Notes: a model not told the origin generated them from the sequence alone. DNA of 7,424 nucleotides from Acidobacteriota bacterium (GCA_025353435.1 JANXQR010000793.1:1-7424); one strand, 5' to 3'; shown: positions 1 through 6,246, numbered from the stretch's first letter. A program made the numbers and translations.

Positions 1-1
1 C

Positions 2-58
2 GATCAGTTGAAGGCCGCGCAGCCGACACAAGCGATTGTTGCAAGTCCATCCGAGTAG
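2..58 (+). CDS. Possible C-terminal end of an unidentified protein (partial, enters from left edge)
   Basis: Reading from base 2, 18 codons run from the window edge to a TAG at 56-58, giving a tail that reads DQLKAAQPTQAIVASPSE. The composition is protein-like, and the gene would converge on fahA with only 12 bp between the two stop codons. The stretch is too short to assign a family or function. A competing reading is a minus-strand start (ATG at 50-48, beginning MDLQQSLVSAARP) that would leave through the left edge as a gene downstream of fahA. That start has no good ribosome binding site, so I prefer the plus-strand tail, with low certainty. Confidence 0.3.
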   Translation, partial: DQLKAAQPTQAIVASPSE

Positions 59-70
59 TGACCCGCGCGT

Positions 71-1351
71 TCACACAGCCGCAATGATCATCCCAGTGCA
101 CTCCCCGAATCCAATGCGGGGAAGACCTTCGCGCTGCGTGAAGGCGAGAAATGTGACCTGATCTCCGTCTTCCAAAAAGACGCGGGATTCGCCGTTGGGC
201 ATGCGCAGAGGTTCGGCGCGGTGTTTCATCTCAAGCAAACAGCCTTCTGATCCTTCCGCCGGGCCAGAGATGGTGCCGGTCGCAAGCAGATCGCCAGGAC
301 GAAGGTTGCATCCGTTGCTGGCGTGGTGAGTGACGAGTTGTGCAATCGACCAATAGAGATCGCGCATGTTGCCGCGGCTGACGCGCATGGGCGGGATGTT
401 GGATTCCCGCATCTGGCTGGATTGCAAGGAGACCTCGAGTGTGAGATCGATTGCGCCCTTCGCCGCTGAAGAGACGAGATAAGGCAGCGGAACGGGATCA
501 CCTTCGGGACGCGCGGATACGGGGACCCGATAGGGCGCGAGGGCTTCCAGGGGAATGATCCACGGCGAAATTGTTGTGGCAAAGTTCTTAGCGAGGAATG
601 GGCCGAGTGGCTGGGACTCCCACGATTGAATATCGCGCGCGGACCAGTCATTCACGAGACACAGGCCGAAGATGTGCTGTTCCGCTTCGTCAATGGGGAT
701 GGGCATTCCGAGCGAGTTCCCTGCCCCGATAAACATTCCTACTTCAAGTTCGTAATCGAGCGAGCGCGATGGGCCGAAGCTCGGCTCTGCGCCCAGTGAT
801 GGCTTGATCTGTCCTGACGGCCGGCGCACTTCATTGCCGCTTACAACGATTGACGAGGCACGGCCGTGATAGCCAATGGGCACGTACTTGTAATTCGGCA
901 GTAACGGATTGTCAGGGCGAAAGAGTTTGCCAACGCGCGTGGCGTGATGGATGGAGGCGTAGAAGTCGGTGTAGTCCCCTATCTGCACGGGGGTCTGCAT
1001 TTCGACTTCGCGCATTGGGACCAGGGCTGACGCAACGCGGTGCAGCGTGTCGTCACTGGCGTGATCCGCTGACAGAAGCTCGGATATTCTTAGGCGGAGC
1101 ATGGTCCAGGCTTCAGGGCCGAATGCCATGAGTGGGCTGAGAACGCTCGCCGTGCAGGCGTCGATGATTTCGGCTGCGAGCGGCGCAAGTAAGTTTTCAG
1201 AGGCGCAGGCACCCAGATCGAGGATCTGTTCGCCAATGGCGACGCCGATGCGCTGACTGTGCTGGTGGCGAAACACGCCGTAGGGAAGATTCGCGAGCGG
1301 GAAGTCAGTTTGGGGATCGTTCGCAGAGACGACCCAGCTTTTCAAAGCCAT
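71..1351 (-). CDS. fahA: Fumarylacetoacetase (fumarylacetoacetate hydrolase)
   Basis: This cytoplasmic enzyme hydrolyses fumarylacetoacetate to fumarate and acetoacetate, the last step of tyrosine and homogentisate breakdown. The 426 residues match the usual FAH length of about 420. A small N-terminal SH3-like domain (about 1-120) precedes the catalytic FAH fold. By alignment in mind with the mouse enzyme, the metal and active-site residues are present: D129 in YTDF, H136 in HHAT as catalytic base, Y161 in PIGYHGR, E201 and E203 in DYELEV, D235 in NDWSARD, K255 in PFLAKNF and T360 in ATGTISG. The ATG start has a GAGG site (1359-1362) 7 nt upstream. It is the last gene of the four-gene operon, 131 bp after hmgA, and this longest intra-operon gap contains a hairpin. 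The maleylacetoacetate isomerase that makes its substrate is not in the window. Identification is secure. Confidence 0.97.
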   Translation of the reverse strand: MALKSWVVSANDPQTDFPLANLPYGVFRHQHSQRIGVAIGEQILDLGACASENLLAPLAAEIIDACTASVLSPLMAFGPEAWTMLRLRISELLSADHASDDTLHRVASALVPMREVEMQTPVQIGDYTDFYASIHHATRVGKLFRPDNPLLPNYKYVPIGYHGRASSIVVSGNEVRRPSGQIKPSLGAEPSFGPSRSLDYELEVGMFIGAGNSLGMPIPIDEAEQHIFGLCLVNDWSARDIQSWESQPLGPFLAKNFATTISPWIIPLEALAPYRVPVSARPEGDPVPLPYLVSSAAKGAIDLTLEVSLQSSQMRESNIPPMRVSRGNMRDLYWSIAQLVTHHASNGCNLRPGDLLATGTISGPAEGSEGCLLEMKHRAEPLRMPNGESRVFLEDGDQVTFLAFTQREGLPRIGFGECTGMIIAAV

Positions 1352-1390
1352 CCAAGTGCCTCGAAATCAAAAAGGGGTTCGACGAATGTG

Positions 1391-1408
1391 CACGAGCCGT
1401 AGCTCGTG
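1391..1408 (-). other. Perfect 7-bp inverted repeat between hmgA and fahA
   Basis: CACGAGC and GCTCGTG flank a CGTA loop, so the operon transcript would form a 7-bp, GC-rich stem with a tetraloop 74 nt after the hmgA stop. No U-tract follows directly; the run of T on the minus strand comes about 20 nt later. It is therefore more likely a processing, stability or partial-attenuation element than a full terminator. Confidence 0.4.
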
Positions 1409-1482
1409 ACAGACACCTGCCTGATTGTACGCACCTCGCCGCGCGTCGAGTCTCTCGTCAACCTTTCAATCGTGCTCATTCT

Positions 1483-2790
1483 TTATTCGGATGCGGCTCT
1501 TGGATTGAAGTGCTTCTTGAGCCCCTGCCAACATTCGAAATACTCGTGCTGCAGGATGCGGGTGTTCATTGCAAACTCCGTGGGGCGCACCACTAGTTGG
1601 GTCTCGAACATGAAGGCCAGTGTATTGGCGAGATACTGCGGCTGGAGGTCCGCATTCGTGGCGCGCTCGAAAGTCTCAGCGTCTGGACCGTGCCCGGCCA
1701 TGCAGTTGTGCAGGCTGGCGCCGCCTGGAATGAAGCCCTCAGCCTTCGCATCATAGGCACCGAATACCAGGCCCATAAATTCGTTCATCAAATTGCGGTG
1801 AAACCACGGCGGGCGAAAGGTGTGCTCGGCAACCATCCAGCGCGGTGGAAAGATTGCGAAGTCGCAGTTAGCGGTGCCGTGAACGACCGATGGCGCGGTG
1901 AGAACGGTGTAGATGGATGGGTCAGGATGATCGAAGGAGACGGTGTTGATGCAGTTGAACAACGCCAGATCATATTTATAGGGCGCGTAGTTTCCGTGCC
2001 ACGCAACCACGTCGAGTGGCGAGTGATCAATGAATGCGGACCACAGTCGGCCGAGGAACTTGGCCGTGATGTGGAACTCGCCGTCGCGGTCTTCATAAGC
2101 GACGACAGGAGTTTTGAAGTCGCGCGGATTGGCAAGACCGTTGGCGCCAATGGGGCCGAGTTCAGGAAGGCGAAATGGGAGACCGTAGTTTTCGCAGATA
2201 TAGCCGCGTGCGTTTTTCTCTGCAAGCACGACACGAAACTTGACGCCGCGCGGAATGACGCAGATCTCCCCGGGAGCGACGTGCAGAATGCCGAGTTCAG
2301 TGTGGAAGAATAATGCGCCGAGTTGTGGCACGATGAGTAGCTCGCCGTCGGCGCTATAAAAAAAGCGATCTTGCATGGATGTGTTGCACGCGTAGATATG
2401 GATTGCGAGGCCGGTCTGGAATGCGGGATCACCGTTGCCGCCGAGGGTTACGATGCCGTCGACAAAGTCGGTTGGCTCGCCGGGAATTGGCAGGGGATCC
2501 CAGCGAAGTTGATTGGGTGTTGTCGGCACTTCCAGGAATGGGCCGCTGCGGATCAGCTTCGCGGGAATTTCTTCATAAGGCCGGTGCGTGACCGATGGAC
2601 GGATGCGATAAGTCCAGGTGCGGCGATTGGTGGCCCGGGGCGCGGTGAAGGGCGTGCCACTGAACTGCTCAGTGTAGAGGCCGAGGGGGTGCTTCTGTGG
2701 TGCATTCTGACCCTGGGGCAGCGCGCCGTCTTCGGCTTCGGTGGCGAACTCGTTGCCGAAGCCGGATTGATATTGGAGCTCATCGGACAT
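1483..2790 (-). CDS. hmgA: Homogentisate 1,2-dioxygenase
   Basis: This cytoplasmic Fe(II) ring-cleaving dioxygenase converts homogentisate and O2 to maleylacetoacetate. From the ATG at 2790 it has 435 residues, close to the Pseudomonas enzyme (about 433). The N-terminus (QYQSGFGNEF) is typical of the family. The iron ligands are H331 and E337 in WFHRNLMNE and H367 in AGHGPD; H288 in SFDHPDPS matches the catalytic histidine. An in-frame GTG at 2808 would add six residues and overlap the phhA stop. ATG 2790 is preferred because AAAGGGAA (2798-2805) lies 7 nt upstream and the protein then starts MSDELQYQSG. It begins 14 nt after the phhA stop, and its ribosome binding site sits in a small hairpin (separate entry), which suggests coupled translation. 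Identification is secure; the exact start is fairly sure. Confidence 0.97.
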   Translation of the reverse strand: MSDELQYQSGFGNEFATEAEDGALPQGQNAPQKHPLGLYTEQFSGTPFTAPRATNRRTWTYRIRPSVTHRPYEEIPAKLIRSGPFLEVPTTPNQLRWDPLPIPGEPTDFVDGIVTLGGNGDPAFQTGLAIHIYACNTSMQDRFFYSADGELLIVPQLGALFFHTELGILHVAPGEICVIPRGVKFRVVLAEKNARGYICENYGLPFRLPELGPIGANGLANPRDFKTPVVAYEDRDGEFHITAKFLGRLWSAFIDHSPLDVVAWHGNYAPYKYDLALFNCINTVSFDHPDPSIYTVLTAPSVVHGTANCDFAIFPPRWMVAEHTFRPPWFHRNLMNEFMGLVFGAYDAKAEGFIPGGASLHNCMAGHGPDAETFERATNADLQPQYLANTLAFMFETQLVVRPTEFAMNTRILQHEYFECWQGLKKHFNPRAASE

Positions 2791-2791
2791 T

Positions 2792-2802
2792 GGGACGTTC
2801 CC
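2792..2802 (-). promoter_or_regulatory. Hairpin masking the hmgA ribosome binding site
   Basis: In the mRNA the hmgA Shine-Dalgarno core GGGA pairs with UCCC just upstream of the AUG around an ACG loop (GGGAACGUCCC). The phhA stop codon (2805-2807) lies immediately before the hairpin, so a ribosome finishing phhA would cover or melt it. The 4-bp stem is seen in the sequence; translational coupling is inference, and the stem is weak on its own. Confidence 0.35.
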
Positions 2803-2804
2803 TT

Positions 2805-3557
2805 TCACAAGCGGCCGTCGCGGGCGCGTTGCTCGGCCTCGCGCATGGCCTCGTAGATCTGATCGAAACTCTCGACGGCGAATAGAACCTTCTGCATTTC
2901 GTCCACCTTGACGGGCGTGTCAAGGACCTCTTCGAGCGAGAAGTCGTGAATCTCACAGCCTCCGTTAATCACGTTCTGGCACTCACCGTGCGAGCTGATG
3001 ATACCGCTGCCGTAGGCTTTGATTTCGCTTCCCTGCCGGATCAGTCCGAACTCAACGGTATACCAGAAGAGGCGGCCGAGTTTCTCAAGAACAATTGCAT
3101 TGGAGGTTGCGGCACACACGCTGCCATAGCGCTGCAGAAAGTCCCCGAACACTTTGTGTGAGTGCATGGGTACGTGGCCGAAGACATCGTGAAAGATGTC
3201 TGGCTCGGGCGTGTACTCAATGGACTCGCGGCTGCGCAGCCAGGTGGTGGTAGGAAAGAGACGGTTGGCAAGCATCTCAAAAAACGCGGGCGCAGGCAGA
3301 AATCCGCTGACTGGGGTGGAACTCCAGCCGGTGCGGGGCCCGAGTCGCGACGAGATAGCGGCAAGGTCCGGCATGCGGTCGCGCTTCAGACCGATGATCT
3401 GAAAGCCTTCAAGGTACTCGCCTGCAGCGTGCTTCTCAAGTTCGGGGAAAACGCGGCCAACCAACTCGGCCCAGATGGCATGCTGCTCATCGGTGTATGC
3501 CGCGTAGTCCTGGCGAATGATGAAAGGCGCAGCGGCTGTAAGTGTTGCAGTGGCCAT
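2805..3557 (-). CDS. phhA: Phenylalanine 4-monooxygenase (phenylalanine hydroxylase)
   Basis: This non-heme iron enzyme hydroxylates phenylalanine to tyrosine using O2 and a tetrahydropterin. The open frame extends to 3827 but would overlap hpd by about 180 bp, and its first 90 residues (Arg/Ser-rich) are not protein-like. The start chosen is ATG 3557 (MATATLTAAAPF), with GGAGA (3565-3569) 7 nt upstream. ATG 3563, two codons earlier, sits almost on that site. This gives 250 residues, near the bacterial single-domain length (about 260-300), with no regulatory ACT domain. The iron-binding facial triad is visible: H123 and H128 in EPDIFHDVFGHVPM, and E169 in WYTVEFGL, with the same 5- and 41-residue spacings as the Chromobacterium enzyme. 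The pterin-recycling dehydratase (phhB) is not next to it. It lies 91 bp after hpd and 14 nt before hmgA. Confidence 0.96.
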   Translation of the reverse strand: MATATLTAAAPFIIRQDYAAYTDEQHAIWAELVGRVFPELEKHAAGEYLEGFQIIGLKRDRMPDLAAISSRLGPRTGWSSTPVSGFLPAPAFFEMLANRLFPTTTWLRSRESIEYTPEPDIFHDVFGHVPMHSHKVFGDFLQRYGSVCAATSNAIVLEKLGRLFWYTVEFGLIRQGSEIKAYGSGIISSHGECQNVINGGCEIHDFSLEEVLDTPVKVDEMQKVLFAVESFDQIYEAMREAEQRARDGRL

Positions 3558-3591
3558 GTGCATGTCTCCATGCGGTGAGCGGTGCGTTTGC

Positions 3592-3620
3592 GTTTTGAAA
3601 CTTCGTAACAGAGTTTTGAA
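3592..3620. repeat. 8-bp direct repeat GTTTTGAA, 21 bp apart, in the hpd-phhA gap
   Basis: GTTTTGAA occurs at 3592-3599 and again at 3613-3620, in the 91-bp gap between hpd and phhA. The 21-bp spacing equals two helical turns, so both copies would face the same side of the DNA. It could be a regulator site for an internal promoter, but I see no good -10/-35 pair next to it, and chance is possible. Confidence 0.25.
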
Positions 3621-3648
3621 TCTGGCAATAAAGTGATTCAGGTGTTTC

Positions 3649-4803
3649 TTAAAGGTTGCCGCGCAGTTGCTGTTCGCGCTCAATCGCTTCAAAGAGCGCC
3701 TTGAAGTTGCCCTTGCCGAAGCTGCGACTGCCCTTGCGCTGGATGATCTCGTAGAACTGGGTAGGACGGTCTTCCACCGGCTTGGTAAAGATCTGCAACA
3801 TGTAGCCCTGGTCATCGCGATCAACAAGCACGCCTAGCCTTTCGAGCTCTTCGAGAGGCTCGTCAATCTTGCCGACGCGCTCCTGCAATTCGGTGTAATA
3901 CGAATGCGGGACATGGAGGAAATCAACTCCCTGCTCTGTGAGCTTTGTAACAGTATGCAGAATGTCGTCGGTGGCGAGCGCGATGTGCTGCACACCAGGA
4001 CCGGGAAAGAAATCGAGGTACTCTTCAACCTGCGAACGGCGTTTTCCTTCAGCAGGCTCGTTGATGGGAAACTTCACGTAGCCGTTGCCGTTGGCCATCA
4101 CCTTCGACATCAGGGCGGAGTACTCGGTTGAAATGTCCTTGTCGTCAAAGTGCTGATAAAGTGAAAAGCCCATAACACGGCCGTAGAAGTCGACCCATTC
4201 ATCCATCTCGTGCCAGCCAACGTTGCCCACCATGTGATCAATGTGAAGCAAGCCCACTGGGCGAGCCAGGTGATCCTCTTCGATGACCTGGTAACCAGGC
4301 ATGAAGGCGCCATGGTAGTTGCCGCGCTCAACGAAGGTGTGGATGGTGTCGCCGTAAGTTCGAATACTGGCAAGGACAACCTGGCCGTCATCGTCAGCCT
4401 TCACGTAAGGCTCGGCTACGCTGACTGCGCCGCGGCTCGTGGTTTGCTGCCAGGCACGGCGGGCATCGTCTACCCATAGGGCGATCACTTTCACCGCGTC
4501 ACCGTGGCGATGGATGTGGTCCGCAATGGGATGGCTTGACCGCAGCGGAGTTGAGAGCACGAATCGGATCTTGCCCTGTTGCAAAACATAAGAGGCGCGA
4601 TCGCGCTGTCCGGTCTCAGGGCCGGCGTAAGCAATCAGCGACATGCCGAATGCGACGCGATAGTAGTAGGCAGCCTGGCGCGCATTGCCTACATAGAATT
4701 CAACGTGGTCTGTGCCCTTCAGAGGCAGAAAATCGCGATCGTTTGTGAGCGATGCAGCTTGAGAATGTGAAGCAACGGGAGCTGAGACGGGGAAAGCGCT
4801 CAT
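3649..4803 (-). CDS. hpd: 4-Hydroxyphenylpyruvate dioxygenase
   Basis: This cytoplasmic Fe(II) enzyme converts 4-hydroxyphenylpyruvate and O2 to homogentisate and CO2. Two vicinal-oxygen-chelate (glyoxalase-fold) halves are visible: an N-terminal half from about residue 30 (GTDHVEFYVGN) and a catalytic half from about 185. The iron ligands are H190 in HIDHMVGN, H273 in GVQHIALATDD and E352 in QFYEIIQRKG. FPINEPAEGKRRSQVEEY and the C-terminal GNFKALFEAIEREQ are signatures of the longer HPD type shared by eukaryotes and actinobacteria. At 384 residues it fits that class better than the roughly 357-residue Pseudomonas form. The ATG has GAGG (4811-4814) 7 nt upstream. It is the first gene of the operon, divergent from the Lrp-type regulator. 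The aminotransferase that supplies its substrate is not in the window. Confidence 0.97.
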   Translation of the reverse strand: MSAFPVSAPVASHSQAASLTNDRDFLPLKGTDHVEFYVGNARQAAYYYRVAFGMSLIAYAGPETGQRDRASYVLQQGKIRFVLSTPLRSSHPIADHIHRHGDAVKVIALWVDDARRAWQQTTSRGAVSVAEPYVKADDDGQVVLASIRTYGDTIHTFVERGNYHGAFMPGYQVIEEDHLARPVGLLHIDHMVGNVGWHEMDEWVDFYGRVMGFSLYQHFDDKDISTEYSALMSKVMANGNGYVKFPINEPAEGKRRSQVEEYLDFFPGPGVQHIALATDDILHTVTKLTEQGVDFLHVPHSYYTELQERVGKIDEPLEELERLGVLVDRDDQGYMLQIFTKPVEDRPTQFYEIIQRKGSRSFGKGNFKALFEAIEREQQLRGNL

Positions 4804-4962
4804 ATCTCGACCTCGGACGCCGGATGGGGAACGGAGGAATTCCGGCTAGATAAAGAGTAGGCCCGTGCGAATGGAGTCGAACATAGAGTACCGAAGGATT
4901 TAATGCACCATTGCCTAACACTTTTCGGCATAATGGCTATGCAACCTAAGGATTGCTGGCCC
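4804..4962. promoter_or_regulatory. Divergent promoter region between hpd and the Lrp-type regulator
   Basis: This 159-bp gap must carry the operon promoter (leftward) and the regulator promoter (rightward). On the plus strand CATAAT (4929-4934) matches five of six -10 bases but has only a weak -35 at the right spacing. AAGGA (4948-4952) is the regulator's ribosome binding site. On the minus strand I found no convincing -10/-35 pair for hpd, which would fit an activator-dependent promoter. Assignment rests on gene layout. Confidence 0.6.
4928..4942. promoter_or_regulatory. 15-bp inverted repeat, candidate operator of the Lrp-type regulator
   Basis: GCATA-ATGGC-TATGC is a perfect 5-bp-arm inverted repeat. 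Its 15-bp length is the size of sites bound by Lrp/AsnC dimers. It covers the candidate -10 hexamer CATAAT of the regulator gene, so binding would repress that gene (autoregulation), and the position is also upstream of hpd. The repeat is seen; the binding partner is inferred from adjacency. Confidence 0.45.
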
Positions 4963-5463
4963 ATGTCTCACAAGAAAACGCCGAATGTGGTTGAGCTCGA
5001 TGCGATTGCATGGAAGATTGTGGAATCTCTGCAGAGAAACGCGCGCCTGACGTTCGCGGAGTTGGGACGCAAAGTGGGACTTTCGACTCCTGCGGTGGCG
5101 GAGCGGGTTCATCGGCTGGAAGAAGCCGGCGTAATCTCCGGCTATCACGCGCAGGTGAATCTATCGAAGCTGGGGATTCCGATTCGCGTTGTGATGCGGC
5201 TGACCATTCCCGGGGGCGAACTGCAGATGAGCCGCACAGTTTCAGCCATCCGAGACTTGCATGAGATCAGCCGCTGCCATCGCATTACGGGCCATGAATC
5301 GTTTGTTATCGAGGCGGACGTGGTGTCGATCCGGCACATGGAAGCGCTCATTGACCGGCTCTCGGCGCTCGGCGCGACATCGACTTCTACAGTGCTTTCG
5401 TCACCCGTGGAGAGCCGGGAGTATACGGCGAAGCAGATTGAGTCGTTTGCGAAGTACCTTTGA
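4963..5463 (+). CDS. Lrp/AsnC-family transcriptional regulator
   Basis: The protein is a DNA-binding regulator of 166 residues. An N-terminal winged helix-turn-helix (about 10-60) contains LDAIAWKIVESLQRNARLTFAEL and the recognition region VGLSTPAVAERVHRLEEAG, followed by GVISGYHAQVNLSKLG, the usual linker into the RAM ligand-binding domain (about 72-150). The RAM loop RITGHESFVIEAD carries the TG-[HD] pattern at the effector pocket. The frame is open from 4903, but the extra 20 residues (MHHCLTLFGIMAM...) would span the candidate -10 and operator. ATG 4963 starts MSHKKTPNVVELD and has AAGGA 10 nt upstream. Its divergent position next to hpd suggests it senses an aromatic amino acid and controls the operon and itself. 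That role is inference; the family call is firm. No clear terminator follows the TGA. Confidence 0.93.
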   Translation: MSHKKTPNVVELDAIAWKIVESLQRNARLTFAELGRKVGLSTPAVAERVHRLEEAGVISGYHAQVNLSKLGIPIRVVMRLTIPGGELQMSRTVSAIRDLHEISRCHRITGHESFVIEADVVSIRHMEALIDRLSALGATSTSTVLSSPVESREYTAKQIESFAKYL

Positions 5464-5540
5464 GAGTATCGTCACGCGATCCAGTTGAGACATCCCGCAA
5501 TGCTTGAGCTCAGCCCGCTTGCGCTCGCGCACCCCAAGGT

Positions 5541-5843
5541 TTAGGTCTGGCCTGCGACTGATGGCAGAGTTACATTGATCGACCCACCATTTGTTGCGCT
5601 CCCGACCACGCCCCCGCGGTGCAGGACACCGTCGACGATCTAGGCCAGGTCAACATCGCGCTCTGACCTGGGAAGCACCGTGGCTGGGCTGACACTCAAT
5701 GAAACGACGAGCGGCAAGACTGCAACAGGCTGTGTTGTTGCGACTCGGGTGTTTGCTCCGCCGCAGCCGGAGAGCACCAGCAAAAGCAGGAGAAGAAAAA
5801 CTGAAGAGGAGAGCAGGGGATTTGGGTTTGCCCTAACTTGCAT
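5541..5843 (-). pseudogene. Lipoprotein-like remnant with an in-frame TAG
   Basis: From ATG 5843 the frame opens with a lipoprotein signal: a hydrophobic run of Leu/Val (about 10-24) and a lipobox LSGC with Cys at residue 27, followed by a linker and VVSLSVSPATV, which resembles the start of bacterial Ig-like domains. After residue 67 a TAG (5640-5642) interrupts it. The same frame then stays open for 32 codons (IVDGVLHRGGVVGSATNG...) to TAA at 5541-5543. In Ig-like domains of this kind a Trp precedes a V-[ND]-G-V strand, so TAG could be a mutated TGG. There is no good ribosome binding site, and even the read-through product (about 100 residues) is short. It could instead be a real 67-residue lipoprotein or chance. 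The lipobox is clear; the family guess is weak. Confidence 0.4.
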
Positions 5844-5958
5844 GGGAAGGTGCTGAGTTGATCTTCAGTTTCGAATCAATTGTGAAGCGTCATATCAAAG
5901 TCGGGTTGATTCCTAGACTTCGGCTGTAACCACTATCACGAGGCTTGTGGCATTACCT

Positions 5959-6099
5959 TTAGGTGACCAAAAGTAACTTCATTATTTGCTAACATTGGTA
6001 ACCCATATTAGTAACTCATTTTAGTAGCTCTGAGTCAAATTCAAACAGTTTTGAATGTCTGCTGCGAAGCAGCTTAGTATTACGAGGACTTAGTGACCT
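5959..6099. repeat. Degenerate TTAGTRACY-type repeats, three in 13-bp tandem
   Basis: Six related 10-mers lie in one AT-rich block, all on the plus strand: TTAGGTGACC (5959-5968), AAAGTAACTT (5970-5979), TTGGTAACCC (5995-6004), TTAGTAACTC (6008-6017), TTAGTAGCTC (6021-6030) and TTAGTGACCT (6090-6099). The middle three repeat at exactly 13 bp, within a unit like ATTRGTAACYCAT. Clustered direct copies in AT-rich DNA resemble multi-site regulator binding regions or iterons. There is no replication gene nearby, so regulator binding is the likelier use. The copies are seen; the function is inference. Confidence 0.45.
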
Positions 6100-6113
6100 A
6101 CAAATCTTTCATG

Positions 6114-6129
6114 TGTGAGATATCTCACG
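6114..6129. promoter_or_regulatory. CRP/FNR-type palindrome
   Basis: TGTGA-GATATC-TCACG matches nine of ten positions of the CRP consensus TGTGA-N6-TCACA. The core GTGAGATATCTCAC (6115-6128) is a perfect 14-bp palindrome. Flanking CTTTC (6106-6110) and GAAAG (6129-6133) extend the symmetry with a 4-nt offset on the left. It lies 15 bp after the last TTAGTRACY copy and 517 bp before the oxidase start, with no intact gene closer. A CRP/FNR-family protein is the natural candidate; a GntR-type regulator is an alternative. Confidence 0.45.
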
Positions 6130-6225
6130 AAAGACTGTGACGCGTGGCACATATGGATGTTATGAGAACTGCGAAATTCGCTGAGTGCCTGCAACGAGCG
6201 CGGGTGCAGAGAATGAGAAACGCAA

Positions 6226-6246
6226 GGCCTTGGGCATAACAAGGCC
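6226..6246. other. Perfect 7-bp stem-loop, weak bidirectional terminator candidate
   Basis: GGCCTTG and CAAGGCC flank a 7-nt loop. CAAGGCCTTG (6223-6232) is also a 10-bp palindrome by itself, so two foldings compete. Neither strand has a proper U-run directly after the stem: the minus strand continues TTGCGTTTCTC, which is moderately T-rich. I would call it a possible weak terminator or RNA structure only. Confidence 0.25.

Noticed and set aside
1..50. Minus-strand gene start at ATG 50 (MDLQQSLVSAARP...)
   Set aside because: Only 16 codons are visible and there is no good Shine-Dalgarno; the plus-strand tail ending at 58 is about as likely, so I could not support both.
1597..2313. 238-residue plus-strand open frame opposite hmgA
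   Set aside because: It lies fully antisense to a secure gene and shows no recognisable motifs; it is explained by the codon bias of hmgA on the other strand.
3558..3827. 90-residue N-terminal extension of phhA
   Set aside because: It would overlap the hpd 3' end, is Arg/Ser-rich without family similarity, and a well-spaced ribosome binding site marks ATG 3557.
4903..4962. Upstream start (MHHCLTLFGIM...) for the Lrp-type regulator
   Set aside because: It would translate through the candidate promoter and operator; the family N-terminus and AAGGA site fit ATG 4963.
5959..6099. CRISPR array or plasmid replication iterons
   Set aside because: Units are short, degenerate and lack unique spacers of constant size, and there is no cas or replication initiator gene in the window.
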